A DNA stretch of 64,000 nt, taken from positions 1 through 64,000 of the forward strand of contig JADKKK010000036.1 in the NCBI GenBank assembly GCA_016720545.1. The letters are read 5' to 3'. Position numbers and translations under genes: made by a program. The notes beneath the pieces were generated by a model. The model was not told the DNA's origin. It was given only the letters and a program-made list of their open reading frames with translations, and ran no database searches. This stretch comes from Myxococcales bacterium. GTDB taxonomy: Bacteria; Myxococcota_A; Polyangia; Polyangiales; Polyangiaceae. Shown in pieces: positions 27,120 through 36,154 of the stretch (position 1 is the stretch's first letter; each line of letters opens with the position of its first letter).

Positions 27120-27998
27120 ATGAGGCGCGCCCCCACCCCGGTCTTGCGGCGGCTCCCGGCTCGCGTCGCGCTCGCGTGCCTGCTCGTCGCGGCCTGCCGC
27201 GCCGAGGAGACGCGGCCGCCCCGGCCGCCCCCGCAGCCGCCGTACGGGCCGTACGCGCCACCCGGCTACGGACCCGGCGTCCCGCCAGCGACCCCCTACG
27301 CGCCGCCACCCGGGCCGCAGACCCCACCCGGACCGGCGATCGCGCGCGCGCCCGGGTTCCCGTGCGCCAGCGACGCCGATCTCGCGTGCGCGTTCTCCCA
27401 CTGCGCCGGCGGCACCTGCGGCGGCTGCGCGTCGGACGCGGACTGCAAGCCCAACGCCGCCTGCTCGGTGACGCCGCTCGGGGCCGCGTGCCTCGCTCGC
27501 TTCGGAGGCCCGCCTCACGTCCCGCCTCAGGTCCCGCCTCAGGTCCCGCCTCAGGTCCCGCCTCAGGTCCCGCCTCAGGTCCCGCCTCAGGTCCCGCCTC
27601 AGACCACGGGCGACCGCTTCGAGGCGGCGCGGCAGCTATGCGTCACGCGCACGAACGAGTACCGCGCGCGGGTCGGCGTGCGGCCGGTGGTCCGCCGCCC
27701 CGACCAAGAGGCCTGCGTCGACAGCGAGGCCGCCTCGGACACGAGCGCCGGTCCCCACGCGACCATGGGCCGCTGCCACGAGTCGGCCCAGAACGCGTGC
27801 CCCAACTACCCCGGCCAGAGCCCCGAGGCCACGCTCTCCGACTGCCTCGCCCAGATGTTCGCGGAGGGGCCGGGCGAGCCATACAAAGATCACGGCCACT
27901 ACATCAACATGACCTCGCCTTCGTACACCGGCGTCGCGTGCGGCTTCCACACCACGCCCTCGGGCAAGCTCTGGATCAACCAGGATTTCTTTAGGTGA
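27120..27998 (+). CDS. CAP/SCP-domain lipoprotein with Gln-Val-Pro-Pro repeat linker
   Basis: The 292-residue product has lipobox LLVAAC, a Pro/Tyr-rich stretch and a small Cys-rich knot (ACAFSHCAGGTCGGCASDAD). A linker of six or seven identical 4-residue repeats (QVPP) follows, then a CAP domain from about residue 168 to the end: CVTRTNEYRARVGVRPV, a CHESAQNAC pair, and GHYINMTSPSYTGVACGF, close to the family signature. CAP proteins are secreted and often bind lipids or act on cell walls; the role here is unknown. The repeat linker should vary in length between strains because its DNA is a perfect 12-bp tandem array. Confidence 0.82.
   Translation: MRRAPTPVLRRLPARVALACLLVAACRAEETRPPRPPPQPPYGPYAPPGYGPGVPPATPYAPPPGPQTPPGPAIARAPGFPCASDADLACAFSHCAGGTCGGCASDADCKPNAACSVTPLGAACLARFGGPPHVPPQVPPQVPPQVPPQVPPQVPPQVPPQTTGDRFEAARQLCVTRTNEYRARVGVRPVVRRPDQEACVDSEAASDTSAGPHATMGRCHESAQNACPNYPGQSPEATLSDCLAQMFAEGPGEPYKDHGHYINMTSPSYTGVACGFHTTPSGKLWINQDFFR
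27519..27602 (+). repeat. 12-bp tandem repeat, 7 units, in the CAP-lipoprotein linker
   Basis: Seven perfect or near-perfect copies of gtcccgcctcag, encoding the Gln-Val-Pro-Pro linker. The unit length is a multiple of three, so slippage changes linker length without breaking the frame. Confidence 0.9.
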
Positions 27999-28065
27999 CT
28001 CGCGCACGGCGGCCGCGCGCGCCGCGCGCGTTGGCCCGCGGCGCGCTTCGTGATACCCCCTTCGC

Positions 28066-30072
28066 GTGAGCTTCGTCACCGCGCTGGCGCTCGCGGTCGC
28101 CCTCCTCGTCGCGGCGCCCGTGCTCGCCCACCGACTGCGGCGACAGCGGGCCGACGTCGTGCCGTTCGCGCCCGCGCACCTCGTGACGGCGACGCCGCCG
28201 AAGGCCCGCAAGCGCTCGCGCCTGGAGGACCGGGCGCTCCTCGCGGTGCGCGCCCTCGCGGTCGTGGTGCTCGCGCTCCTCGGCGCCTCCCCGCTCGTCA
28301 CCTGCTCGCGCCTCGCGCTCGATCGTGACGGCGGCGCCTCCGTCGCGCTCGCCCTCGTGCTCGACGACTCGGGCAGCATGCGGGCGACGCTCCCCTCCGG
28401 AAAGACGCGCTTCGCGGCGGCGGTCGCGGGGGCCGAGCAGCTCGTCTCGAGCGCGCGCGAGGGGGACGCGATCGCGATCGTGCTCGCGGGCGCGCCGCCG
28501 CGGGTCCTCCTCGCGCCCACCACCGATCTCGCGGCCGTGCGCGCGGCCCTGCGCGACGCGCGCCCGAGCGACCGCGCCACCGAGCTCGTCGAGGCCCTGG
28601 CGATGTCCGAGGGCCTGCTCACCGGGCTGCCGCAGATAGACAAGAAACTTGTCCTTCTCAGCGATCGCGCCGACGGCCACCCCGAGGGCGCGCCGCTCGG
28701 CGCCGACCGCAAGCTGCCCGTGTGGGCGCCGCTGCCCGAGCTGGCGGAGAAGGTGACCGACTGCGCCGTGATCACCGCCGACCGGGCCGGCACGTCCGTG
28801 CGCGTGCGCGTCGCGTGCACGCCGGGCGAGACGTTCGCGGGGCGCTCGGTGGAGGTGCGCTCACGCGACGGCAGCCGCGCGTTCGGCAGCTCGCCCGGCG
28901 TGACATCCTCCGCGACCGAGGTGTCGATCACGGTCGCGCCCGACGCGCCCGACGACCTCGTCGCGCGCTTGGCAGGCGCCGACGCGGTGGCGAGCAACGA
29001 CGCCGCGCCGGTGCTGACCGAGGCCGGCCCGACCGCGCTCGCGGTCGTCGCCGATCCTGCGAGCGAGACCGTGGTGACCGGCGGCAGCCCGGTCGTCGAG
29101 CAGGCCTACGCCGCGCTCCACACCGAGCTCGCCCTGCGCCCGCTCCCGCAGCTCCCCGACCGCCTCGAGGACCTGGCCGCGTTCGCGGGCGTCGTCGTCG
29201 ACGATCCGCCCGGGCTCACCCCCGAGCAGCGCGCCGCGCTCGGCGCATTCCTCCAGCGAGGCGGCGTCGCGCTCTTCGCGCTCGGCCCGCGGGCGGCCCA
29301 GGCCCCGCTCGGCGCAAATTTCGCCCCCGTGCTCACGCAGGCAGTCACCTGGGGAAAGAACCCCGGCCACGTGTCAGGCGGCGCGCCCCAGCCCGACGGC
29401 GCCGAGCCCAAGTCCGCGCACGCCCTCTTCGCCGAGGCCGCCCCGAGCCTGCGCGATCTCGGGGCGCCCGACCGCGCGACGCTCGGCCCCACCGACATCC
29501 CGACCTTCGAGTCCCTGCTGGCCTTCTCCGACGGCAGCCCGCTCGTCGCGAGGCGCGCCGTGGGCGCGGGCGTGGTGTGGGTGGTCGCGCTCCCCTTCTC
29601 GGTCCATGGCAGCGATCTGGTGCTGCGCCCGGGCTTCCTCTCGCTCCTCGACGCGTTCGCCGACGTCGCGCGGTCGCGGGCGGAGCGGCGCCGCACCGAG
29701 GTGGGCGCGCCGTGGCTGCTCCGCGAGGACGGGAACGGTGCGCTCGCGATAGCCGCGATACGAGACCCGAACGGCGAGCCCCTCGCCACCACCCGCGACG
29801 CGGAGGGCGTCCGGACGAGCCCCGGCCTCGTGGGCGCGTACGAGCTCACGCGGGGCGATCGCGCGGAGCGCCGCGTGGTGTCGGCCTCGCCGCGAGAGCT
29901 CGACACGCGCCCGCGCGCCGCGCCTCCTTCGCGGGAGGGAGCGCGCGCCGGCGGCTCCGCCCACACCCAGGTCGACCTCTCCTGGACGCTCGCCCTCGCC
30001 CTCCTCGCGCTCCTCGCCGCCGAGCTCACGCTCCGCGTCGTGATGCGGCCCCGCGCCGGCGTCGCGAGCTGA
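28066..30072 (+). CDS. BatA/VWA-domain membrane protein
   Basis: The 668-residue product starts with GTG. It opens with a BatA-type N-terminal double membrane segment (TALALAVALLVAAPVLAHRL; LLAVRALAVVVLALLGASPL). A von Willebrand factor A domain follows from about residue 95: VALALVLDDSGSMRATLPSG carries the DxSGS MIDAS, and KKLVLLSDRAD is the later strand. The middle holds a glutamine-amidotransferase-like fold (AGVVVDDPPGLTPEQRAALG, VVWVVALPF), and a C-terminal membrane anchor is present (WTLALALLALLAAELTL). The layout matches proteins of the Bat/MoxR type that bind metal-dependent partners at the inner membrane. No moxR gene is adjacent. Confidence 0.82.
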   Translation: MSFVTALALAVALLVAAPVLAHRLRRQRADVVPFAPAHLVTATPPKARKRSRLEDRALLAVRALAVVVLALLGASPLVTCSRLALDRDGGASVALALVLDDSGSMRATLPSGKTRFAAAVAGAEQLVSSAREGDAIAIVLAGAPPRVLLAPTTDLAAVRAALRDARPSDRATELVEALAMSEGLLTGLPQIDKKLVLLSDRADGHPEGAPLGADRKLPVWAPLPELAEKVTDCAVITADRAGTSVRVRVACTPGETFAGRSVEVRSRDGSRAFGSSPGVTSSATEVSITVAPDAPDDLVARLAGADAVASNDAAPVLTEAGPTALAVVADPASETVVTGGSPVVEQAYAALHTELALRPLPQLPDRLEDLAAFAGVVVDDPPGLTPEQRAALGAFLQRGGVALFALGPRAAQAPLGANFAPVLTQAVTWGKNPGHVSGGAPQPDGAEPKSAHALFAEAAPSLRDLGAPDRATLGPTDIPTFESLLAFSDGSPLVARRAVGAGVVWVVALPFSVHGSDLVLRPGFLSLLDAFADVARSRAERRRTEVGAPWLLREDGNGALAIAAIRDPNGEPLATTRDAEGVRTSPGLVGAYELTRGDRAERRVVSASPRELDTRPRAAPPSREGARAGGSAHTQVDLSWTLALALLALLAAELTLRVVMRPRAGVAS

Positions 30073-30146
30073 GGGCGCGCTCGGACGGCGCGCGACCCAC
30101 GCCTGCCGGCGCCGAACACGCGCGAAAGAGCGCTATCCTGCGTGGA

Positions 30147-30854
30147 ATGCCCCGGGTCCTCCTCGTCGACGACGACGCTGCGCTGCTCGACGTGCTCACG
30201 CTGGCCTTTACGGACGCCGGCCATGAGATCTCCACGGCGAAAGACGGGCGCGAGGCGCTCGCGACCCTCACGCGCGATCCGCCGCACCTCCTCGTGACCG
30301 ACGTGAACCTCCCGCACCTCGACGGGTATTCGCTCGTGCGGGAGCTTCGCGCGCGCGGCTCGAAGCTCCCCATCGTTCTCTTGACGTCTCGAGACACCGA
30401 GGTCGACGAGATCCTCGGCTTCGATCTCGGCGCGGACGATTTCGTTTCGAAGCCCTTCTCGACCCGCGCGCTGCTCGCCCGCGTCACCGCGCTCCTTCGG
30501 CGAGAGGCAGCGCGTGAAGACGCGCCGCAGGCGCAGGCCGCGAGCGCAGGTAAAACGGCGCTCGTGTGTGGAGACCTCACGCTCGACACCGAGCGGGTCG
30601 AGGCCCGCCACCGCGGGACGGCGATCACCGTGACGATGACTGAGTTTCGACTGCTCGAGGCGTTCGTTCGGCGGCCGGGCGTCGTGCTCTCGCGCACCCG
30701 TTTGCTCGAGCTCGCGCGGGGCGACGACGGCGTCGTCGACGATCGCCTGGTCGACACCTACGTGAGGCGGATTCGCCGCAAGCTCGAGGCGATCGAGCCG
30801 GGATTCTCGGGCATCGAGACCGTCATCGGCGCCGGCTATCGGCTCCGCACATGA
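30147..30854 (+). CDS. Response regulator, OmpR/PhoB family
   Basis: The 235-residue product has a receiver domain at 1-120: acidic pair in VDDDAA, phospho-acceptor Asp in LVTDVNLPHLDGYS, Thr in VLLTSRD and Lys in SKPFS. A short Ala-rich linker and a winged-helix domain follow (LTLDTERVEARHRG, TMTEFRLLEAFVRRPGVVLS, DRLVDTYVRRIRRKLE, VIGAGYRLRT). It should be a DNA-binding transcription factor switched by phosphorylation. Its stop overlaps the histidine kinase ATG by four bases (ATGA), so the two are made together. It starts 74 bp after the BatA-like gene. Confidence 0.95.
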   Translation: MPRVLLVDDDAALLDVLTLAFTDAGHEISTAKDGREALATLTRDPPHLLVTDVNLPHLDGYSLVRELRARGSKLPIVLLTSRDTEVDEILGFDLGADDFVSKPFSTRALLARVTALLRREAAREDAPQAQAASAGKTALVCGDLTLDTERVEARHRGTAITVTMTEFRLLEAFVRRPGVVLSRTRLLELARGDDGVVDDRLVDTYVRRIRRKLEAIEPGFSGIETVIGAGYRLRT

Positions 30855-32377
30855 GCCGGCGAGACGACCCTCTCCGCGACTCGGCGCGCTATTCGCTGCG
30901 CCTGCGCGTGTTCCTCGCCGTGGCGCTCGCGGGCCTGTCGCTCCCACTCCTCGTGTTCGTCGTGAGCCAGGTCGAGCGCACGGTGCCCGAGGCGCTGTGG
31001 CGCAAGACCCTCGACGCCACCGACGCCGTGACCCTCGACGTGGAGGCCTACGATCGCCCGTCCGAGGCGCGGGTGGTCGCGATCGCCGAGAAGTACCGGG
31101 CGCGGATCCGCGTCGTCCCGCGGGTGGGCGTGGAAGGCGCGCTCGACGTCGACCGCGACGATCCGCGCGACGCCATGCACCCGGTCGAGGCGTTCTTCTT
31201 CTTCGCCCGCTCCACCGAGACCTCGAGAGACTACGACTCCATCACGCCCATCCTCGCGCGGCCCGAGGTCTCCTACGCGCTCGCGCGCGGTCTCTACATC
31301 GACTGCGCGCGCGATGGCCTCCGCGTGTGCCGCGCCACGCGGCCCGCGCACGACAGGGAGAGCCGGGCGTGGGTGGTGTACGTCGACAAGAGCTCGGCGC
31401 GCCCCGTCGAGGAGGTCTACCTCGTGCGCCGCATCTTGCTGCGACTCTCGCTCGTGACCGCACCGCTGGCGATGGCGCTGGGCTTCTGGGCGGCGCGAAG
31501 GGTGACCGCTCCGATTGCCAGGCTCCGGCGGCAGGCGCTCGAAAAAGCGAGCTCCGAGAGCCCCAACGCAGACCTGGCCGAACACGCCGACGAGGTGGGG
31601 GACCTCGCCTCGGCGCTCAACTCGCTCCTTGGCGCGCTCGCGCGGAGGCGGGCCGAGAACGAGGCGTTCGTCGCCGACGTGGTGCACGAGATGAAGAGCC
31701 CTGTCGCCGCCATCACGGCCGTGGCCGAGGCGCTCGAGGCCCCGGTGGACGACGCGCGCCGCGAGCGACTCGCCCGCGCCCTCGGATCGAGCGCCACAAA
31801 GCTAGACGCGCTCGTCAGCCATTTCCTCGACCTCGCGCGAGCGGAAGCAGGCATGCCGCGCGAGGATCGCGAGCGCGTCGACCTGGCGGAGCTTCTGGGT
31901 GCCGCGGTCGTGCGCTTCGCGGAGGACCCTCGCTATTCGGGCGTCCAGTTCTCCGCCGAAGCGCGCGGCCCGCACCTCGTGTTTGGCGTCCGCCGGAGAC
32001 TGGATGCGCTCGTTCGGGAGCTCCTCGACAACGCGGCATCATTCGCCGGTGCGCGAGCGGAGCCGGGGCTCGTGCAGGTGTCGCTCACGACGACCCACGG
32101 GGGCGGGAGAGAGGTCGTCCACCTCGAGGTTCACGACAACGGCCCGGGCATCCCGCCCGAGGCCCTCCCGCGAGTGTTTCAGCGCTTCTTCACGACCCGA
32201 GGGGAGAAGCGCGGCACGGGCCTAGGCCTCGCGCTCGTACACGCCGTGGCGGTCGCCCACGGCGGCTCAGCGAGCGCAGAGACCGGCGAGCACGGCGCGA
32301 CGATCCGTGTGACGCTGCCTGCGCTCGTGGGGGAGCTCGCGCGGGCCGTCGAGCGCCCGACGGAGGCATCGACCTGA
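30851..32377 (+). CDS. Sensor histidine kinase (partner of the 30147 regulator)
   Basis: The 508-residue product has a membrane segment at about 17-40, a periplasmic sensor of roughly 150 residues and a second membrane segment (LSLVTAPLAMALGFWAARRV) leading into HAMP. HisKA carries the phospho-His in VADVVHEMKSPVAAI. HATPase_c has N box VRELLDNAASFAG, G1 DNGPGIPP, F box VFQRFFTTRG and G2 GTGLGLALVHAV. All residues needed for autokinase activity are present. The periplasmic domain resembles the CreC/ChvG class only in size, so the signal is unknown. The gene start overlaps the regulator stop. Confidence 0.93.
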   Translation: MSRRDDPLRDSARYSLRLRVFLAVALAGLSLPLLVFVVSQVERTVPEALWRKTLDATDAVTLDVEAYDRPSEARVVAIAEKYRARIRVVPRVGVEGALDVDRDDPRDAMHPVEAFFFFARSTETSRDYDSITPILARPEVSYALARGLYIDCARDGLRVCRATRPAHDRESRAWVVYVDKSSARPVEEVYLVRRILLRLSLVTAPLAMALGFWAARRVTAPIARLRRQALEKASSESPNADLAEHADEVGDLASALNSLLGALARRRAENEAFVADVVHEMKSPVAAITAVAEALEAPVDDARRERLARALGSSATKLDALVSHFLDLARAEAGMPREDRERVDLAELLGAAVVRFAEDPRYSGVQFSAEARGPHLVFGVRRRLDALVRELLDNAASFAGARAEPGLVQVSLTTTHGGGREVVHLEVHDNGPGIPPEALPRVFQRFFTTRGEKRGTGLGLALVHAVAVAHGGSASAETGEHGATIRVTLPALVGELARAVERPTEAST

Positions 32378-32437
32378 GGGCAGGCGCTGGCCCCCAACGA
32401 TGACCTCGCGCGAACGCTGACCGCCGCGGGCGGGCCC

Positions 32438-34435
32438 TCAGCGCGACGGCGGCGTGAGCTCGCGCACGTCACGGATCGTCCAGTCGCGCGTCCCTTCGAA
32501 GCGCCCGACGACGAGCTCGATCTCGCGCTTCGAGTCGCCTCGAGTGACCGTCACGATGACTTTGTACTGATTCTCGTCCGCGAGTGGCTGAGGCACGGAC
32601 ACGCTGATCGACTCCCGCGTAGCGTCGAGCTTCGAGCGCGCCTCGTCCATCCACGCGCGCAGGGGCTTCTCTCTCCTCGAGACGGCCGGCTCGACCTTCG
32701 CGATCTCCGACTGCGCGATCTCCCCCTCGATCGCCGAGTTTCGGATGTACTCGAACGGCCTTATGGCGTCGACGCGAGCGACGTCTCCGAGCACCGCCTC
32801 GAGCTTCGGCGAGGCCGCCTCGAGCCTGCGGAGCGTGTGGGTCGTCGCGTAGTCACGGTACGGCCCATGATGAAGCCGACCAGCGCGGAGGGTGTCGCGC
32901 TCGTCGAGCAGGAGGGCCGCGATGCCGCGACGGATGCGCTCGTCGTCGTGGTCGACCATGGGGAGGAGGGCCGCGGCGCTCTCGACCTCCAGGACCTCTT
33001 CCTCGACGTGGACGAGCGCCTGGTACTCGTGCTCCATCACGCGTGTGAGGTTGATACGCGCCGAGATGAGGTGAGTCGGCATCAGGCAGAACAGAAGGAG
33101 CCCGATCGCGAGCGCGTCGAGCTGACGTCGCAGGAGCCACGCGAACGAGCGCCGCCTCGAGAGCTTCATTCCCACTTGAATGAGCCCGACCACGACGAGC
33201 GTCGTGCCCATCATTCCGAGGATTCGGATGTTCGACAAGCCGCTCGTCGTGATGTGAATGGCGAGGCGCCGATAGGTCCCTAGCGCGAGGACGACACCTT
33301 GGCCGAGCCAAACGAACGCGAGCGCCCGCCCCAGCTTGGCGCGCGGATCATGGGCGAGCGCGCCGCGAAACAGGACCCCCACGACGACCGTCAGCGCGGC
33401 GATCGCGAACGTGAGCCACGCCGCGCCTTGATGGGCATAGGCACGCTCGCTGACCCCGGGCGGTGGCGATCCGGCCCAGAGATAGGCTGCGTCGAGCGCG
33501 TTGTAGAGGGCGAAGAGGGTGTTCAGCGCGAGCATCGCGTTCTGCGCGATGTTGAGTGACGTTCGGTCGGCCTGGGTGTCCGTCTCGGCCGATTCGGCTC
33601 TGCTCCACGGCCGGACAGCGGGCCGGAGCAGGAGCACGGCGCCCACGCCGATCGGGACCCAAGCGACCATGCGCTCCACGTAGGGGAGCTTGAGCGTGAA
33701 GAGCGCGCTGAGCCAACGGCCGACGAGGGGGTTCGCGAGGCCGAAGATGCCCACGAAGACCGCGACGAGCGCGAGGGGTACGACGATCGGCGCGAGGCTC
33801 CTCGTGCCCGGGCGACCCATCAGCGCGCCCCGGGCTCCCACCGCCGCGGCCCACAGTCGCCGGGGCGTGGTCGTGAACGTCGCGCCGAGCGAGAGCGCGA
33901 CGTCGGTCATGAACGCGCGCCGGCTCCGCAGGGTGACCGCCAGCGCGAACACCCCCAGGAGCCCGAGCAGGACGGTGCCGAGCGTCGGGGCGAGCGCACA
34001 TCGAGCCGCGATCGCGAGGAACAGGAGCCCGGCCATCGCGAGGCGTGCGGTCACTCGCCGCGCGCGCGCCGCGAGGACGACGATCGTCGGGACCGCGAGG
34101 AAGAAGAGCGACGCCGTGACCCCACGGATCGAGAGCGGCTCGGGGATCTCCAGCGACCGCACGAACGCCACGTCGGCGAGGGCGACGAGGGCGACCGCGG
34201 CGACGAGCTCGCGGGGCCGCGCGGGCATCGTGCGATATTGTGGATAGGCCACGATCGGCTCCGACGCGGGCTCGGGCCGGTACGGGTGCGCGGCTCCCGA
34301 GTAGGCCGAATATGCCCACTCGCCGAGGGGATGCCCTTCGGCGAGAGCACCGGCCGAGGCCACGGCGTCAACGGGGCGAGCGGGGCGAGCGGACGAGGCG
34401 AAGGGAATGGGGGGTCCCGACGAGGTGTTGTGCAT
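32438..34435 (-). CDS. Polytopic membrane protein, DUF4153/DUF4173-like
   Basis: The 665-residue product has a Pro/Ala-rich cytoplasmic N-terminus of about 70 residues. About twelve membrane segments follow between 75 and 450 (for example ELVAAVALVALADVAFV, SLFFLAVPTIVVLAARA, SLAPIVVPLALVAVFVGIFG). A soluble, charged C-terminus of some 200 residues has heptad-like stretches (EVLEVESAAALLPMVDHDDE, AKVEPAVSRREKPLRAWMDE) and a final beta-rich KVIVTVTRGDSKREIELVVG. The membrane part fits the DUF4153/DUF4173 family, whose role is unknown. It is convergent with the histidine kinase gene. The true start may be the internal Met near residue 69. Confidence 0.72.
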   Translation of the reverse strand: MHNTSSGPPIPFASSARPARPVDAVASAGALAEGHPLGEWAYSAYSGAAHPYRPEPASEPIVAYPQYRTMPARPRELVAAVALVALADVAFVRSLEIPEPLSIRGVTASLFFLAVPTIVVLAARARRVTARLAMAGLLFLAIAARCALAPTLGTVLLGLLGVFALAVTLRSRRAFMTDVALSLGATFTTTPRRLWAAAVGARGALMGRPGTRSLAPIVVPLALVAVFVGIFGLANPLVGRWLSALFTLKLPYVERMVAWVPIGVGAVLLLRPAVRPWSRAESAETDTQADRTSLNIAQNAMLALNTLFALYNALDAAYLWAGSPPPGVSERAYAHQGAAWLTFAIAALTVVVGVLFRGALAHDPRAKLGRALAFVWLGQGVVLALGTYRRLAIHITTSGLSNIRILGMMGTTLVVVGLIQVGMKLSRRRSFAWLLRRQLDALAIGLLLFCLMPTHLISARINLTRVMEHEYQALVHVEEEVLEVESAAALLPMVDHDDERIRRGIAALLLDERDTLRAGRLHHGPYRDYATTHTLRRLEAASPKLEAVLGDVARVDAIRPFEYIRNSAIEGEIAQSEIAKVEPAVSRREKPLRAWMDEARSKLDATRESISVSVPQPLADENQYKVIVTVTRGDSKREIELVVGRFEGTRDWTIRDVRELTPPSR

Positions 34436-34714
34436 CCACGGACGGTACCGCGCGCTCGTGGGTAGTCACGCGCCAGACCCCTTGATTCACTGATGTTTCA
34501 CGGGTGTGTCGAGGCTGCGAACGGGATTCACCGCCCGTTCACACGAGGTCCACACGCGTCCGGCGGGCTCGTCAGCGCGCCGCCGACGGCCACCGTAGCG
34601 GCGCCTCGCGCGGCGTCCTTTCACGCGCGATTCACACACGATTCAACCCCTGTTCCCGCGCCCTCCGCGGTGCGTCCACGTCGCGGCCCCAGGCTCTCGA
34701 GTGGAGGTCACCCG

Positions 34715-34849
34715 ATGAGACCGCTTCTGTCCCTGCTCGAGCTCGCGTCTCCAGGTCCCTCGGTCGATGAAGTCACCGAGCGGACCATCGCCGCCGAGCT
34801 GGGCGACCAGACCTGGGGACGCGGGGGGCGCTGGGGGCGCGAGCCATGA
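34715..34849 (+). CDS. Small protein upstream of, and coupled to, a metallophosphoesterase
   Basis: A 44-residue ORF with an excellent ribosome-binding site (GGAGG at 34703-34707, 7 nt before ATG). Its stop overlaps the next ATG by four bases (ATGA). The sequence MRPLLSLLELASPGPSVDEV reads like a leader or small regulatory protein, and the C-terminal third is Gly/Trp/Arg-rich. It is too short for domain assignment. It could be a genuine small protein or a translational coupling leader for the phosphoesterase. Confidence 0.55.
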   Translation: MRPLLSLLELASPGPSVDEVTERTIAAELGDQTWGRGGRWGREP

Positions 34850-36087
34850 TCGCCCTCCTTCGCCTCCGCGAGTCGCTCGTCCTCGAGTCCGCGCTGCTCG
34901 GTGTCTCCGTAGTCCTCGCCCGGCTCGCCGCGCTTCGCCTCGCGAGCACGCGCGCCGCGCGGCGGACCGTCGCCGCGGTGGCCCTGTTGGTCGTGGGAGC
35001 GCACGTCGCCTGGGGCGCGCTCCCTCGTCCCCTCGCGAGCTACGGGGTGGACGTCGCGATGGCGCTGCTCCCGCTCCTCGCGCTCCTGTGCCTCAGCCTC
35101 GTGCCCTCGGTCCTGGTGGGGCGCGCGCTGAACCGTCTGCTCCTCGCTCCTGCGGTGTCGATCGAGCCTCGCGGGAGCGAGCCCACGGCAAAAGCCGACG
35201 GAGCAGACGTGCCTGCTCGCGAGCCGCGACCCGCCCGCCGCGCGATCGTCGCGATGGCGACGCTCGCGTTGCCTGCCGCGGGCCTGGGCGTCGGAGTGGC
35301 TGGGTTCGTCACCGGCGCCGCGCTCCCACGCACGCGCCGAGTGCGCATGGACTTCCCGCGGCTCCCACAGGAGCTCGCTGGACTCCGAATCCTCCAGCTC
35401 TCCGACCTCCACCTCGGCTGCACTCGCCGCCTGAACGATCTCGAGCGCTTCCTCGCGAGCGCCGACCGCCCCGATCTGCTGATGCTGACCGGCGACGTCG
35501 CCGAGGACCTGTCGCTCCTCGCTCCGGCGCTGCACATGATCGCGGCGTTGAAGCCGCGCCTCGGCGCCTTCGCCTGCCTTGGCAACCACGAGCACTTCCA
35601 CGGCGCGGCGAGCGCGCGGAGGATCTTCGAACGCTCGGACATAGACCTCCTCGTCAACGACGCGCGCACGGTCGCCGTCGGCGACGCGCGGCTCGCGATT
35701 CTTGGAGTCGACGATCCCGTGTGGATGCGCGGCGACCTTCGACCGCGGCTCGCGCGTCACCTCGACGGCGCACTTCAGCGCGCCGGCGGCGAGGCCGACT
35801 TTCGACTTCTCATGTCCCACCGCCCCGAGGGCTTCGATCCCGCGCATGCACGGGGCGTCGCTCTCGTGCTCTCGGGCCACACCCACGGCGGACAGATCGG
35901 CTTTCACGAGAAGTCCGTGGGAGAGCGGCTATGGCCTGAGCGCTACCTCTGGGGCCCCTACTCTCGAGGAGACTCGCGGCTCTACACCACCGCGGGGTTC
36001 GGCGACTGGTATCCGTGGAGGCCCGGCTGCCCGAGCGAGGCCGCGCTCGTGGAGCTCGCTCATTCGAAGCGTTGCTGCGTGGGCTGA
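34846..36087 (+). CDS. Membrane-anchored metallophosphoesterase (YkuE-like)
   Basis: The 413-residue product has four N-terminal membrane segments (to about residue 155). A calcineurin-like phosphoesterase domain follows: LQLSDLHLG (Asp and His metal ligands), LTGDVAED, CLGNHEHFHG (Asn/His), LMSHRPEGF and LSGHTHGGQIG. All metal ligands of the two-metal centre are visible. YkuE-type enzymes act on phospholipid or related phosphoesters at the membrane; the substrate here is not known. It is coupled to the 44-residue ORF before it. It ends with Cys-Cys-Val-Gly. Confidence 0.87.
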   Translation: MIALLRLRESLVLESALLGVSVVLARLAALRLASTRAARRTVAAVALLVVGAHVAWGALPRPLASYGVDVAMALLPLLALLCLSLVPSVLVGRALNRLLLAPAVSIEPRGSEPTAKADGADVPAREPRPARRAIVAMATLALPAAGLGVGVAGFVTGAALPRTRRVRMDFPRLPQELAGLRILQLSDLHLGCTRRLNDLERFLASADRPDLLMLTGDVAEDLSLLAPALHMIAALKPRLGAFACLGNHEHFHGAASARRIFERSDIDLLVNDARTVAVGDARLAILGVDDPVWMRGDLRPRLARHLDGALQRAGGEADFRLLMSHRPEGFDPAHARGVALVLSGHTHGGQIGFHEKSVGERLWPERYLWGPYSRGDSRLYTTAGFGDWYPWRPGCPSEAALVELAHSKRCCVG

Positions 36088-36154
36088 GCGCATCCGAGCG
36101 CATCGTCCTCCTGTGAACCAGCCCGCAACGAGCCCGCTCGGGGCCTGCCGAGGC

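Noticed and set aside
27519..27602. Possible CRISPR or regulatory array
   Set aside because: 12-bp units in frame within a coding sequence, without spacers; it encodes a linker.
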